A stretch of DNA of 64,000 bases from Algibacter pacificus (GTDB lineage: Bacteria; Bacteroidota; Bacteroidia; Flavobacteriales; Flavobacteriaceae). The notes under the pieces are model-generated. The model saw only the letters and a program-made list of their open reading frames with translations, was not told the origin of the DNA and did not search any database. The translations under genes were made by a program, and so were the position numbers. Positions within the stretch are counted from its first letter, which is position 1; every line of letters begins with the position of its first letter. The stretch lies in contig NZ_VOGY01000004.1 in the NCBI RefSeq assembly GCF_008033385.1, positions 186,001-250,000 of the forward strand, given 5' to 3'. Shown piece after piece: positions 50,508-59,626 of the stretch.

Positions 50508-51098
50508 TTATCGTCTCTTTTTTTGGTCTGGGAAACGCATTTTATAATCAACCTTTATCTTCCCTTTAGATATATTTGAAAGTCGCCCTTTTATAATACG
50601 TTTTTTTAAACTCGATAATTTATCGGTGAACAAAATGCCTTCGATATGATCGTATTCATGCTGAATAACTCTAGCCACTAAACCATCGAAAGTTTCAGTA
50701 TGTACTTCAAAGTTTTCATCCAAATATTCAATAGTAATTTTTGGTTTTCTAAACACATCCTCACGAACATCAGGAATACTTAAACAGCCTTCATTAAATG
50801 CCCACTCTTCCCCTTCTTCATTAGTAATTTGTGCATTTATAAACACACGCTTAAAACCATCTAATTGTTTTTGTTCGTCTTCGGTTAAATCTTCATCGTC
50901 GGAAAAAGGTGTTGTGTCAATTATAAACATACGAATTGGCAAGGCTACTTGTGGCGCAGCAAGCCCAACACCATAGGCATTGTACATGGTTTCGAACATG
51001 TTTTCTATTAAGACATCCAATTTTGGATAATCTTTAGTAATATCTGTTGCTTTCTTTTTTAAAACGGGTGCACCGTAAGCTACAATTGGTAATATCAT
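50508..51098 (-). CDS. def: Peptide deformylase
   Basis: Removes the N-formyl group from nascent proteins. The 196 residues hold the three deformylase motifs: GVGLAAPQ (motif 1), NEGCLSIP with the metal-binding Cys (motif 2) and QHEYDHIEG with the two metal-binding His and catalytic Glu (motif 3). There is an acidic insertion (SDDEDLTEDEQKQLDG) between motifs 1 and 2, common in Bacteroidota. It is 54 bp from DUF5606 and 66 bp from ruvX, all in one direction. Confidence 0.96.
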   Translation of the reverse strand: MILPIVAYGAPVLKKKATDITKDYPKLDVLIENMFETMYNAYGVGLAAPQVALPIRMFIIDTTPFSDDEDLTEDEQKQLDGFKRVFINAQITNEEGEEWAFNEGCLSIPDVREDVFRKPKITIEYLDENFEVHTETFDGLVARVIQHEYDHIEGILFTDKLSSLKKRIIKGRLSNISKGKIKVDYKMRFPDQKKRR

Positions 51099-51164
51099 GC
51101 GTTAAGTTTTGTAAGTATTTGCAAAAATACTTAATAATTTATTGATTTAATTTTAAGTGAAATT

Positions 51165-51575
51165 TTATTTAGCATACAAATAACTTTGCAAAATAAGTGT
51201 GGCACTAATTTCATCGACCAGCGCTTTGTTTTTACGCTGTTTTTTTTTCAAACCGCTATCTATCATGGTTTGAAACGCCATTTTAGAAGTAAAACGCTCA
51301 TCGACCCGCTTTATTGGAATATTAGGAAACTGTTTTTCTAACTTGCTTAAAAACGGTAATATATAAGCCTCACTTTCCGATGCCGTATTGTCCATTTGTT
51401 TAGGTTCCCCTACCAAAAACAACTCGACATCTTCTTTTGAAAGATAATCTTTTAAAAATAATAAAAGCTCTTTTGTTGGCACTGTTGTTAGCCCCGAAGC
51501 TATTATTTGTAAAGTATCGGTTACAGCAATTCCTGTTCGTTTTGTTCCAAAATCTATTGCTAAAATACGCGCCAT
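51165..51575 (-). CDS. ruvX: YqgF/RuvX-family protein (putative Holliday junction resolvase)
   Basis: A 136-residue RNase H-fold protein: ARILAIDFGTKRTGIAVTD (first catalytic Asp), LFLVGEPKQMDNTAS (Glu), VDERFTSKMA and LVDEISATLILQSYL (last Asp). YqgF proteins are required for pre-16S rRNA 5' maturation and were first proposed as Holliday junction resolvases. Normal length. It is the first gene of a ruvX-def-DUF5606 run. Confidence 0.93.
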   Translation of the reverse strand: MARILAIDFGTKRTGIAVTDTLQIIASGLTTVPTKELLLFLKDYLSKEDVELFLVGEPKQMDNTASESEAYILPFLSKLEKQFPNIPIKRVDERFTSKMAFQTMIDSGLKKKQRKNKALVDEISATLILQSYLYAK

Positions 51576-51666
51576 CTATAAAATTTATGCAAAAATAGTG
51601 TATTGCTGCTTAACTATTTAGAATTTTAAAGATTTTAAACTTCTCTTAACTATTTATAGTTTATTC

Positions 51667-51700
51667 TTTGCCTTATTTTAATCAATACCCTTTATATTTG
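51667..51700 (+). promoter_or_regulatory. Promoter of dapD
   Basis: TTTG (51667-51670) and TATATTTG (51693-51700) are good boxes, although the 22-bp spacing is wider than the usual 19-20. The start codon is 20 bp downstream. Confidence 0.6.
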
Positions 51701-51720
51701 CGAAAAATAAAAGACCAAAA

Positions 51721-52536
51721 ATGACAGAATTACAAAATACCATTGAAAAAGCTTGGGACAATAGAGATCTTTTAAATGATGAAGCAACTACTGCTGCTAT
51801 TAGACAAGTTATCGAATTATTGGATAAAGGAAAATTAAGAGTTGCTGAACCTATTGAAGGTGGTTGGCAAGTAAATGAATGGGTAAAGAAAGCCGTAGTG
51901 TTATACTTCCCTATTCAAAAAATGGAAACTTTAGAAGCTGGTATTTTTGAATATCACGATAAAATGCCTTTAAAAACTAACTATAAAGCACAAGGCGTTC
52001 GTGTAGTTCCTGGTGCTTCTGCAAGACAAGGTTCTTACTTATCTGCTGGTACTATTTTAATGCCAAGTTATGTAAATATTGGAGCTTATGTAGATGAAGG
52101 GACTATGGTTGATACTTGGGCTACTGTTGGAAGTTGTGCTCAAATTGGTAAACATGTACACCTTTCTGGTGGTGTTGGTATTGGTGGCGTTTTAGAGCCT
52201 TTACAAGCTGCTCCTGTTATTATTGAAGATAACGCTTTTATAGGAAGTCGTTGTATTGTGGTTGAAGGTGTTCGTGTAGAAACTGAAGCTGTTTTAGGTG
52301 CTGGTGTGGTATTAACCATGAGTACTAAAATTATTGATGTTACTGGAGACGAACCTGTAGAATACAAAGGTGTAGTACCTGCACGTTCGGTGGTTATTCC
52401 TGGTAGTTATGCTAAAGAATTCCCTGCTGGAACTTATAATGTACCTTGCGCTCTTATTATTGGAAAACGTAAAGAAAGTACCAACAAAAAAACATCGCTT
52501 AATGATGCTTTACGTGAGCATAGTGTAGCGGTTTAA
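51721..52536 (+). CDS. dapD: Tetrahydrodipicolinate N-succinyltransferase
   Basis: Succinylates 2,3,4,5-tetrahydrodipicolinate in the diaminopimelate/lysine pathway. The 271-residue protein has the short N-terminal helical domain (ELQNTIEKAWDNRD) and a left-handed beta-helix of hexapeptide repeats with RVVPGASARQGSYLSAG, TWATVGSCAQIGKHVHLSGG and NAFIGSRCIVVEGV. Complete and of normal length. Strong promoter, monocistronic; a long hairpin follows. Confidence 0.96.
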   Translation: MTELQNTIEKAWDNRDLLNDEATTAAIRQVIELLDKGKLRVAEPIEGGWQVNEWVKKAVVLYFPIQKMETLEAGIFEYHDKMPLKTNYKAQGVRVVPGASARQGSYLSAGTILMPSYVNIGAYVDEGTMVDTWATVGSCAQIGKHVHLSGGVGIGGVLEPLQAAPVIIEDNAFIGSRCIVVEGVRVETEAVLGAGVVLTMSTKIIDVTGDEPVEYKGVVPARSVVIPGSYAKEFPAGTYNVPCALIIGKRKESTNKKTSLNDALREHSVAV

Positions 52537-52583
52537 AATAATAAATCGAGTGTAATTATACTATACTTGATAGCTATTTAAGA

Positions 52584-52655
52584 ACATCATCAAAATGAAT
52601 TCTAATTATTAGTTTATTTTACAATAAGTTAGTTTGAAATTCATTTTTTTGATGT
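52584..52655 (+). terminator. Long hairpin after dapD
   Basis: An 18-bp arm at 52584-52601 (ACATCATCAAAATGAATT) pairs with 52638-52655 with only two mismatches, around a 36-nt AT-rich loop, followed by TTTTTATTTTA. It probably ends the dapD transcript; the arm length is unusual for a simple terminator. Confidence 0.55.
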
Positions 52656-52700
52656 TTTTTATTTTATATTGAAATCAAAATAATAGAAACCTCTATCCAC

Positions 52701-53819
52701 ATGCGAATCTGTATTACACGCTCTGAAAAATATGCTTACTCAGAAACCTTTATACGAGATCAAATTTCTGGTTTTTCAGAACTTGCAGAAGTTTACACTA
52801 TTCATAGCGGACGCTATCCAGAAAGAAAAGAAGACGGTACACTACTTAGTCCTAAAGCTTTTTGGTTTTTACATAAAATTGTAAAAGTCTTCGTTGGCAG
52901 AAACAATTTTTTCAGTAATTACGGTATGAAAAAGTTTCTAAAAGATAACCAAATAGATGTTGTACTGTCCAATTACGGAACCTCTGGCTCCCATATGGTT
53001 CCTGTTTGTAAAGCTTTGAACATCCCGCTGCTACCTATTTTTCATGGTCACGATGCTACGGATAAAAAGTATTTAGTAAAGTATGCCGATAAGTATCAAA
53101 AATTATTTGATTACGCATCGTCTATTATTGTAGTTTCCGAAGAAATGAAAAAAGGCTTGGTAAAAAATGGAGCACCCCTTGATAAAACCAAAGTTGTGCC
53201 TTGTGGTGTAAATACATCCAAATTTAAACCTGAAACTAACGTTTCTAAAAAGAAAAACTTTCTTGCTGTTGGGCGCTTCACCCCTAAAAAAGGGCCTTTA
53301 TATACCATTCGTGCATTCCACCAAGTACTTCAAAAATTTCCTGATGCCACCCTAACTATGGTTGGTAAAAAAAACGGCCTTTTTGAAGATTGCGAAAATT
53401 TAGTTGGCGAACTAAAAATGCAAAATTCAGTAATTTTCACGGGTATTTTAGAACAGGATAAAATTGCCGATTTAATGAAAACATCGCTCGCGTTTGTGCA
53501 ACATTCTATCACTGCTCCAAATGGAGATATGGAAGGTACTCCCGTAAGTATTATGGAAGCTGCAGCATCTGCTCTACCTATTATCAGTACGTTTCATGGT
53601 GGTATTAAAGATGCCGTTATTCACGAAAAAACAGGTTTTTTAGTTGAAGAAACGCATGTAGATGATATGGCAAAATTTATCATTGAACTTTGTGAAAACC
53701 CAGAAAAAGCAAAAGAATTAGGTTTAAAAGGAAGAGCCCACATTCAAGAAAACTACCATCAACAAAAGCAAATCGAAAAGCTTTATAATTTGGTTAATAA
53801 CGCTATAGGAAACCAGTAA
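52701..53819 (+). CDS. GT4-family glycosyltransferase
   Basis: A 372-residue retaining GT-B glycosyltransferase. The N-terminal half includes SETFIRDQISGF and PIFHGHDATDKKYL; the C-terminal GT4 domain has FLAVGRFTPKKGPLYTIRAF, MVGKKNG, FTGILEQDKIADLM and the EX7E-type motif GTPVSIMEAAASALPII. The SETFI start suggests the exopolysaccharide/colanic acid group. It is the first gene of a surface-glycan cluster; its acceptor is not known. Confidence 0.88.
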   Translation: MRICITRSEKYAYSETFIRDQISGFSELAEVYTIHSGRYPERKEDGTLLSPKAFWFLHKIVKVFVGRNNFFSNYGMKKFLKDNQIDVVLSNYGTSGSHMVPVCKALNIPLLPIFHGHDATDKKYLVKYADKYQKLFDYASSIIVVSEEMKKGLVKNGAPLDKTKVVPCGVNTSKFKPETNVSKKKNFLAVGRFTPKKGPLYTIRAFHQVLQKFPDATLTMVGKKNGLFEDCENLVGELKMQNSVIFTGILEQDKIADLMKTSLAFVQHSITAPNGDMEGTPVSIMEAAASALPIISTFHGGIKDAVIHEKTGFLVEETHVDDMAKFIIELCENPEKAKELGLKGRAHIQENYHQQKQIEKLYNLVNNAIGNQ

Positions 53820-53828
53820 TTATTTTAA

Positions 53829-54644
53829 CTATCCTTTCTTAATTCCTGAAGCCGTCCACTTTTTATTTTCAGATTTCGTTTCATCACGAATCGCTCTATT
53901 CTTGGCCATAGATTCAGGAGTTTTATAACCACGTTTATGATCGAGGTGCACACAAATAGCACTGTATCTTATTTGTTTCGGTTTTATACCATAATTAACT
54001 AAGCGTTCACCCAACTCTCTATCTTGCCCGCCATATTGCATACGCTCATCGAAACCATTGATAGCCACAATATCTTTTTTCCACCCCGAAGCATTATGTC
54101 CATTCCAACTTGGTGTTGTTGGTGTAAACTTGTTTAACAATTTAGATTTAAACCCCGAGGCCGTAAGTTTATTGTTTTTAAAAGAAGACTTTAACCCGTT
54201 ACGTTGCAACCATTTTAAATTAAAACAATGACCTTTTAGAATATCATCTTTAGTAATGGCTTTAGAAATATCCATAGGTAACATAAAATAACCACCCGAT
54301 AAAAAACAGCCTGTTTCCTTATTGTTTTGATGAACTTCTAAAAAGTCCTGTCGCGGAATACAATCGCCATCACTCATCACAATATACTCACTTTTACAAG
54401 CCACTATACTTTTATTTAAAATCATAGATTTCTGAAACCCATCATCTTCTTGCCAAACATGATTAATATCCAAACCTTGTTCTTCTCTAAATTTATCTAT
54501 TAAGGCTTTGGTTTTTGGTCCAGAACCATCATCGGCAATAACAATTTCAAAGTTTTTAAACGTTTGACAGCTATAGCCCCAAAATACGTTTTCCAACCAA
54601 GCTTCAGAATTATAAGTACTAATAATAACAGAAATGTCTGTCAT
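53829..54644 (-). CDS. GT2-family glycosyltransferase
   Basis: A 271-residue inverting GT-A enzyme: ISVIISTYNSEAWLENVFWG, the IVIADDGSG nucleotide-sugar motif, YIVMSDGDCIPRQDFL (DXD-like metal site), NGHNASGWKKDIVAINGFDERM and GGQDRELGERL. The C-terminal half resembles the galactosyltransferase-like part of chondroitin-synthase-type GT2 enzymes. It is convergent with the GT4 gene (9-bp gap). Confidence 0.87.
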   Translation of the reverse strand: MTDISVIISTYNSEAWLENVFWGYSCQTFKNFEIVIADDGSGPKTKALIDKFREEQGLDINHVWQEDDGFQKSMILNKSIVACKSEYIVMSDGDCIPRQDFLEVHQNNKETGCFLSGGYFMLPMDISKAITKDDILKGHCFNLKWLQRNGLKSSFKNNKLTASGFKSKLLNKFTPTTPSWNGHNASGWKKDIVAINGFDERMQYGGQDRELGERLVNYGIKPKQIRYSAICVHLDHKRGYKTPESMAKNRAIRDETKSENKKWTASGIKKG

Positions 54645-54796
54645 AAAAATATATTTAAAGGATGAATATTAAAAGGAGAGCAAAATAGGAAAAGAACGCG
54701 GAAAACTAAAGAAATCTCCATTATTTCTATTCAAATAAAACTTCTTATATAATTAAGAATACCTATTTTTACCGTTTTAAAAACCAAATTCAGAAT

Positions 54797-55561
54797 TTGA
54801 ATCAGTCCAATAAAATATCGGGATTACTTATTACTTACAACGAAGTGAATCACATAAATCAAGTTATAAAAAACATTGATTTTGTAGATGAAATTATTGT
54901 TGTAGATTCCTTTAGTTCTGATGGCACTTTGGAAAAACTTCAAGCTTTTAAGCAGGTTAAAGTGATACAACGAGAATTTAAAAACTTTGCCGATCAACGC
55001 AATTTTGCCATTCAGCAAGCTACCAAAGATTGGATTTTATTTATTGATGCCGATGAGCGTATTCCTGAAAAATTAAAAAATGAAATTTTAGACGAAACAA
55101 AAAATCCCGACGGCACCTCTGGGTTTATGGTGAAGCGTCTGTATTATTTTAAACAAAAAAGAATTCGTTTTAGCGGCTTTCAAACGGATACCACCTATCG
55201 ATTATTTAAAAACGGAAAAGTTAAATATCTTGAAGATAAAATAGTGCACGAAATGCCAGAAATTGATGGTACAAGTAAACTACTAAAAAACAATATGCTT
55301 CATTATTGTTTTAACAGCGCGGCACATTACAAATCTAAAATGGAACAGTATGCTAAACTAAAAGCGTTGGAACTTTTTAATAAAGGGAAAAAACCGAATG
55401 CCTACCATTTTTATTTGCGCCCTGTAATTAAGTTTGTTACCAACTATATTTTCAGACTCGGATTTTTGGATGGTATCGAAGGTTTTCAAATTTGTTATTT
55501 AAGTGCTTACGGCGTCCATTTTAGATACAAAACGCTAAAAAAACTTCGGAATAAATTATAA
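54797..55561 (+). CDS. GT2 glycosyltransferase (WaaE/KdtX-like)
   Basis: A 254-residue GT-A glycosyltransferase: ISGLLITYNEVNHINQVIKNI, EIIVVDSFSSDGT, FADQRNFAIQQATKDWILFIDADERIP (DXD). The order is that of the WaaE/KdtX family, which adds a glucose to the LPS inner core. The C-terminal half is basic with a possible membrane-associated region. It starts at TTG (54797); no in-frame ATG exists upstream before the noncoding AT-rich region. It overlaps the convergent kinase-like gene by 6 bp. Confidence 0.87.
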   Translation: MNQSNKISGLLITYNEVNHINQVIKNIDFVDEIIVVDSFSSDGTLEKLQAFKQVKVIQREFKNFADQRNFAIQQATKDWILFIDADERIPEKLKNEILDETKNPDGTSGFMVKRLYYFKQKRIRFSGFQTDTTYRLFKNGKVKYLEDKIVHEMPEIDGTSKLLKNNMLHYCFNSAAHYKSKMEQYAKLKALELFNKGKKPNAYHFYLRPVIKFVTNYIFRLGFLDGIEGFQICYLSAYGVHFRYKTLKKLRNKL

Positions 55562-56305
55562 TTTAAACTTCTTTTTCAATTCTTTTTTTCTAGCACGTTT
55601 TGTCCTAAAACCTTCCACGCCTTTCCACATGGCATTAAAAACTTTATCATAATCTTCACCAATACATTTAGCATATTCATCACTCATTACCTCCACCATT
55701 TCTTTATAATGACTTAGTCGCGCGAAGTTTTTCATTCGGGTTCCAAAATCCATTTCACCGAAATTCATACGGTTTAAATCGACTAAATAAAAATCGTAAC
55801 CCTCGCCATTTTTCTTTATTAATGTATTTCCTGGCGAATGATCTAAAAAATGAACGCCTTTTTCGTGTAAACTAAAAGTAAATCTTGTAAAGGCACGAAG
55901 TATCGTATCGTAATCTGGATAATTAAAATCATGAATCAATTCTCGGTATGTTAAATCGCATTCCAATTGCTCACTAACATAAAAACTTTTTTTGAATAAA
56001 AAGAGCGTGCTAAATTCGAAATAAGCAACGGGTTTAGGAGTTCCAATACCTAATTCTAAAAGTTTATTACCATACTCGAAAGAACGTTGAGCTTTACTTT
56101 TTCTTAAAAATTTATACGCAATTTGATTGATAATATTTGGAATTTTAAAAGCCTTAATATTGAGTTTTTCGCCGTTTAAATCAAATAACTTAATACTATT
56201 CCTTTGCCCTACTATAAAGTCCTTTCCCTCTGTATTGAAATGCAACACAAAATTTTTTATCTCTTCCTTATAAACCTTATAATGTTCTGTAAAAATATAT
56301 TTCAT
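55556..56305 (-). CDS. LPS core (Kdo/heptose) kinase-like protein
   Basis: A 249-residue protein-kinase-like fold of the KdkA/InaA/WaaP group. Visible motifs are GKDFIVGQRNSIKLF, FTFSLHEKGVHFLDHSPGNTLIKK (catalytic loop with HSPGN in place of HRDLxxxN) and FYLVDLNRMNFG (metal-binding DxN, corresponding to DFG). Such enzymes phosphorylate Kdo or heptose in the LPS inner core. It follows a galactofuranosyltransferase-like gene with no gap, so they form an operon. Confidence 0.85.
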   Translation of the reverse strand: MKYIFTEHYKVYKEEIKNFVLHFNTEGKDFIVGQRNSIKLFDLNGEKLNIKAFKIPNIINQIAYKFLRKSKAQRSFEYGNKLLELGIGTPKPVAYFEFSTLFLFKKSFYVSEQLECDLTYRELIHDFNYPDYDTILRAFTRFTFSLHEKGVHFLDHSPGNTLIKKNGEGYDFYLVDLNRMNFGEMDFGTRMKNFARLSHYKEMVEVMSDEYAKCIGEDYDKVFNAMWKGVEGFRTKRARKKELKKKFKL

Positions 56306-57349
56306 TTAAATTGATGTCGATTTTAAAGCTTCACTAATGGCCGCTTGTCCAAACTTAGCTAACATGACTTTTTTCTGAAAAACTAAAACATTTTTTTTCA
56401 TGATTTTATAATCTTCAAAAGTCAATTTTTCTAATATACCATCTAGCTCTTTCAAACTAGAAATAGCTATTCCTAAATTGTTATTTAGAATAAAAGGAGC
56501 CAAAGCTGCTTCTTTCCAAATAACTATTGGTAATCCACACAATATATACAACGATGTTTTGTGCGGGTTATTAAATTTTAAATATTCGCCATATTGACCG
56601 CTACAGGTTTCGGCAGATTCACCATCCCAAACCAACCCAAAATCACCTGTAATTTTAAAAGGTATCTCATCGGCTGGAAAAGCACCTTCATATAATACAG
56701 ACGATTTTTCCTTAGCCACCAAACGTTTTTCTTCTTCAAAACCTCGACCATATAATTTTAACTTAAAATTACGGGCACCCAATTTATCAATATCGTAAAC
56801 ATACTTATTTTTTACGCCTCCGTAACCGCCAGCGTAAACTAAATTATACTGCTTTTTTTCTTCAATGATATCATTTTGCGATGGTCGCTTTTCGGATACA
56901 TAATCAAACAACTCTAAATTTATTACAGGAATTTCCACACCTGCATCTAAAAACCATTTTACCATAGTTGGGTTGTGTACCACCACAGCATCGGACCTGC
57001 AAATATTTCTTAATTCGGCTGCTTTATCTTTTGTGCGTTTTCTTAAAAAACTCACATCGTGTACCACTGTAAAAACCTTGCATCCCTTTAATGAAGCAAT
57101 AAACACAATATATTTTCTATATTTATTTACGGGATACTGTGTAAACAAAACCGACTTAAATGGCAATCTAATTAAAGCCATTGTAATGCCTAAAAAATTC
57201 TTTATCGCACCAATTGCAGAATTAGGAATGGTAGATTGTTTAAAGCCTAAATTTTTAAAACCCGATACATCCAACGCGTATTCAAAATCGGTCTTTGCTT
57301 TGCCTGATGCATTAAAAACAGATTTATAATTTTTAGAAATATAATACAT
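56306..57349 (-). CDS. Galactofuranosyltransferase-like sugar transferase
   Basis: A 347-residue GT-B-like sugar transferase resembling the beta-1,6-galactofuranosyltransferase family: CKVFTVVHDVSFLRKRTKDK, VVVHNPTMVKWFLDAG, NLVYAGGYGGVKNKYVYDI and FGLVWDGESAETCSGQYGEYLKFNNPHKTSLYI broken over the acceptor part. The identity rests on recalled family patterns, but it is strengthened by its position directly opposite a UDP-galactopyranose mutase gene. Upstream of the kinase-like gene, it starts 73 bp from the divergent glf. Confidence 0.72.
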   Translation of the reverse strand: MYYISKNYKSVFNASGKAKTDFEYALDVSGFKNLGFKQSTIPNSAIGAIKNFLGITMALIRLPFKSVLFTQYPVNKYRKYIVFIASLKGCKVFTVVHDVSFLRKRTKDKAAELRNICRSDAVVVHNPTMVKWFLDAGVEIPVINLELFDYVSEKRPSQNDIIEEKKQYNLVYAGGYGGVKNKYVYDIDKLGARNFKLKLYGRGFEEEKRLVAKEKSSVLYEGAFPADEIPFKITGDFGLVWDGESAETCSGQYGEYLKFNNPHKTSLYILCGLPIVIWKEAALAPFILNNNLGIAISSLKELDGILEKLTFEDYKIMKKNVLVFQKKVMLAKFGQAAISEALKSTSI

Positions 57350-57422
57350 TCAAGACATTTTTTTTAATTGTTGTTTTTAATCTTAAAAAAGTTATATTAT
57401 TGCATTAAAAACAATTTTTTGT

Positions 57423-58529
57423 ATGCAAAAATACGATTATTTAATTATTGGTGCGGGTCTTTTTGGTTGTGTATTTGCGCACGAAGCCACAAAGAAAGGA
57501 AAAAAATGCCTGGTAATAGATAAAAGAAATCATATTGGAGGAAATGTGTATTGCGAAAACGTAGAAGGCATTAATGTTCATAAATATGGTGCACATATTT
57601 TTCATACTAACGATAAATCTATTTGGGATTATGTTAACCAATTTGCTGAGTTTAACAACTATATAAATTCTCCCCTTTCCATTTCAAAAGGTAAATTATA
57701 CAACCTACCTTTTAACATGAATACGTTTTATCAACTTTGGGGTACAAAAACCCCCGCGGAAGCTAAAAATATAATTGATAAACAAATTAAAGAGCACGGT
57801 GTTAAAACCCCTAAAAACTTAGAAGAACAAGCGCTTTCTTTAGTCGGAAAAGATATCTACGAAACCCTAATTAAAGAATATACAGAAAAGCAATGGGGAA
57901 CAAAAGCTACTAAATTACCGGCGTTTATTATAAAACGACTTCCGGTTCGATACACCTTCAATAACAACTATTTTAACGACAGATATCAAGGTATTCCCAT
58001 TGGCGGATATAATAAAATAATAGATGGGTTGTTGCAAGGTATTGATGTTAAAACCAATGTCGATTTTTTTGAAAACAAAGACGAATTAATAGCTTCGGCT
58101 AAAAAAGTAGTTTATACGGGTAAAATTGACGAATTCTACAATTTTAAATTTGGAAATTTAGAATACCGATCGCTGCGTTTTGAACACCAAAACTTAGCAA
58201 CTGATAATCATCAAGGCAATGCCGTTGTTAATTATAATGATAGCAACGTGCCGTACACCCGAATTATTGAACACAAGCATTTTGAGTTTGGAAAACAACC
58301 GCATACGGTAATAACTAAAGAATACCCCGAAGACTGGACACCAGAAAAAGAGGCCTACTACCCTATTAATAATGACGATAATCAAAAAAAATATCAGCAA
58401 TATAAAGCGCTGACACTAAAGGAATCGAATATTATTTTCGGGGGCCGATTAGCAGAGTATAAATATTACGATATGCATCAAATAATAGCTTCAGCTTTGC
58501 AAAAAGCAAAAACCGAATTTAGTTCTTAA
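57423..58529 (+). CDS. glf: UDP-galactopyranose mutase
   Basis: Flavoenzyme converting UDP-galactopyranose to UDP-galactofuranose. The 368 residues show the FAD-binding start YDYLIIGAGLFGCVFAHEA, VIDKRNHIGGNVY, HKYGAHIFHTND (substrate His), the WGT and EKQWG segments, RLPVRYTFNNNYFNDRYQGIP with the substrate Arg, and C-terminal FGGRLAEYKYYDMHQII. Complete. It supplies the sugar donor for the divergent transferase, and precedes a Sua5/YrdC gene by 18 bp. Confidence 0.96.
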   Translation: MQKYDYLIIGAGLFGCVFAHEATKKGKKCLVIDKRNHIGGNVYCENVEGINVHKYGAHIFHTNDKSIWDYVNQFAEFNNYINSPLSISKGKLYNLPFNMNTFYQLWGTKTPAEAKNIIDKQIKEHGVKTPKNLEEQALSLVGKDIYETLIKEYTEKQWGTKATKLPAFIIKRLPVRYTFNNNYFNDRYQGIPIGGYNKIIDGLLQGIDVKTNVDFFENKDELIASAKKVVYTGKIDEFYNFKFGNLEYRSLRFEHQNLATDNHQGNAVVNYNDSNVPYTRIIEHKHFEFGKQPHTVITKEYPEDWTPEKEAYYPINNDDNQKKYQQYKALTLKESNIIFGGRLAEYKYYDMHQIIASALQKAKTEFSS

Positions 58530-58547
58530 AATCAATTTTATTAAGTC

Positions 58548-59108
58548 GTGCACACAGAAATAAATAAAGCCATACAAGTATTAAAACAAGGCGGTATCAT
58601 ACTTTATCCTACCGATACCGTTTGGGGAATAGGCTGCGATGCCACAAATCCCGAAGCCGTAAAAAAAGTATATCAATTAAAGCAGCGCGAAGACAGCAAA
58701 GCCTTAATTTGCTTAGTTGCGGATGATAGAATGCTGAAAAAATACGTTAAAAATATTCCGGAAGCCGCTTTAAGCATTATTGATATAGCCGATAAACCAA
58801 CAACGATTATTTATGACGATGCCCAAAATTTAGCATCTAATTTAATTGCTGACGATGGCTCAATTGCTATTAGAATTCCTGATGATGAATTCTGTTATCA
58901 ACTCAGCCGAAAATTAAATGGCGCCTTAGTGTCTACCTCTGCAAATATTAGTGGTACTCCAACGCCTAAATCCTTTAAAGAAATAGCGCCTGCTATTTTA
59001 AAAGGTGTGGACTATGTTGTAAATTTGCAACGCGAAAAAATATGCGCAAATCCATCGTCTATTATTAAATTAAGTAATAGTGGTGTTGTAAAAATTATAC
59101 GTAAATAA
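58548..59108 (+). CDS. L-threonylcarbamoyladenylate synthase (Sua5/YrdC type)
   Basis: A 186-residue YrdC-domain protein that makes threonylcarbamoyl-AMP for t6A37 modification of ANN-decoding tRNAs. GGIILYPTDTVWGIGCDATNPEAV is the nucleotide-binding start; KRQREDSKALICLV-like LKQREDSKALICLV and ALVSTSANISGTPTPKS are the other conserved blocks. It lacks the C-terminal Sua5 domain, as in short TsaC. The start is GTG at 58548, in frame with the conserved region. It follows glf by 18 bp. Confidence 0.9.
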   Translation: MHTEINKAIQVLKQGGIILYPTDTVWGIGCDATNPEAVKKVYQLKQREDSKALICLVADDRMLKKYVKNIPEAALSIIDIADKPTTIIYDDAQNLASNLIADDGSIAIRIPDDEFCYQLSRKLNGALVSTSANISGTPTPKSFKEIAPAILKGVDYVVNLQREKICANPSSIIKLSNSGVVKIIRK

Positions 59109-59187
59109 TTATTAACTATTTAAAATATTGTTATTAAAGGCGTTTTAGTAAAAGGAATCGTGAGTTGGTGGTAGTAGAAAATAAATA

Positions 59188-59300
59188 GCCACGAATTCAC
59201 GAATCAAAATAAAAACAGAACACCTATAATTAGTGAACTATCGGAGATAGTTATTCAAAAGTTTTCTGTAGTAGTGAAAAAAAATTAGTGTATTCGTGGC
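59188..59300. repeat. Hairpin repeat unit A
   Basis: Arms GCCACGAATTCACGAAT at the left and ATTAGTGTATTCGTGGC at the right form a terminal inverted repeat; in the middle AACTATCGGAGATAGTT is a second palindrome, and ACAGAA/TTCTGT pairs between. The whole 113 bp can fold as one long hairpin. Confidence 0.8.
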
Positions 59301-59313
59301 GATAAAAACAAGT

Positions 59314-59446
59314 GCCACAAATTCACGAATCAAAATAAAAATAATATTAAATATAAAAAACAACTCACTTTTAATTAGTGAACTATCGAAGATAGTTATT
59401 CGGTAGTTTTCAGTAGCAGAGTATAAAAAATTCGTGTATTCGTGGC
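59314..59446. repeat. Hairpin repeat unit B
   Basis: A 133-bp unit with left arm GCCACAAATTCACGAAT, middle palindrome AACTATCGAAGATAGTT and right arm ATTCGTGTATTCGTGGC. It is separated from unit A by 13 bp and from unit C by 12 bp. Confidence 0.8.
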
Positions 59447-59458
59447 GGGAAATTAAAG

Positions 59459-59593
59459 TTACAATGAATTCACGAATCAAAATAAAAATAATATTAAATA
59501 TAAAAAACAGCTCACTTTTAATTAGTAAACTATCGAAGATAGTTATTCGATAGTTTTCAGTAGCTGAGTATAAAAAATTGGTGTATTCGTGGC
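59459..59593. repeat. Hairpin repeat unit C
   Basis: A 135-bp unit whose left arm has drifted (TTACAATGAATTCACGAAT), with a conserved centre and right arm. The 12-bp spacer before it and the one after it begin with the same GGGAAATTAAAG, so B-C-D arose partly by tandem duplication with a period of about 146 bp. Confidence 0.78.
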
Positions 59594-59605
59594 GGGAAAT
59601 TAAAG

Positions 59606-59626
59606 TTACAATGAATTCACGAATAA
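59606..59626. repeat. Partial hairpin repeat unit D (left arm only)
   Basis: The left arm with the same TTACAATGAATTCACGAAT sequence as unit C ends 15 bp before the ATG of the GxxExxY gene. No matching right arm follows, so the gene's leader is made of repeat sequence. Confidence 0.7.
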
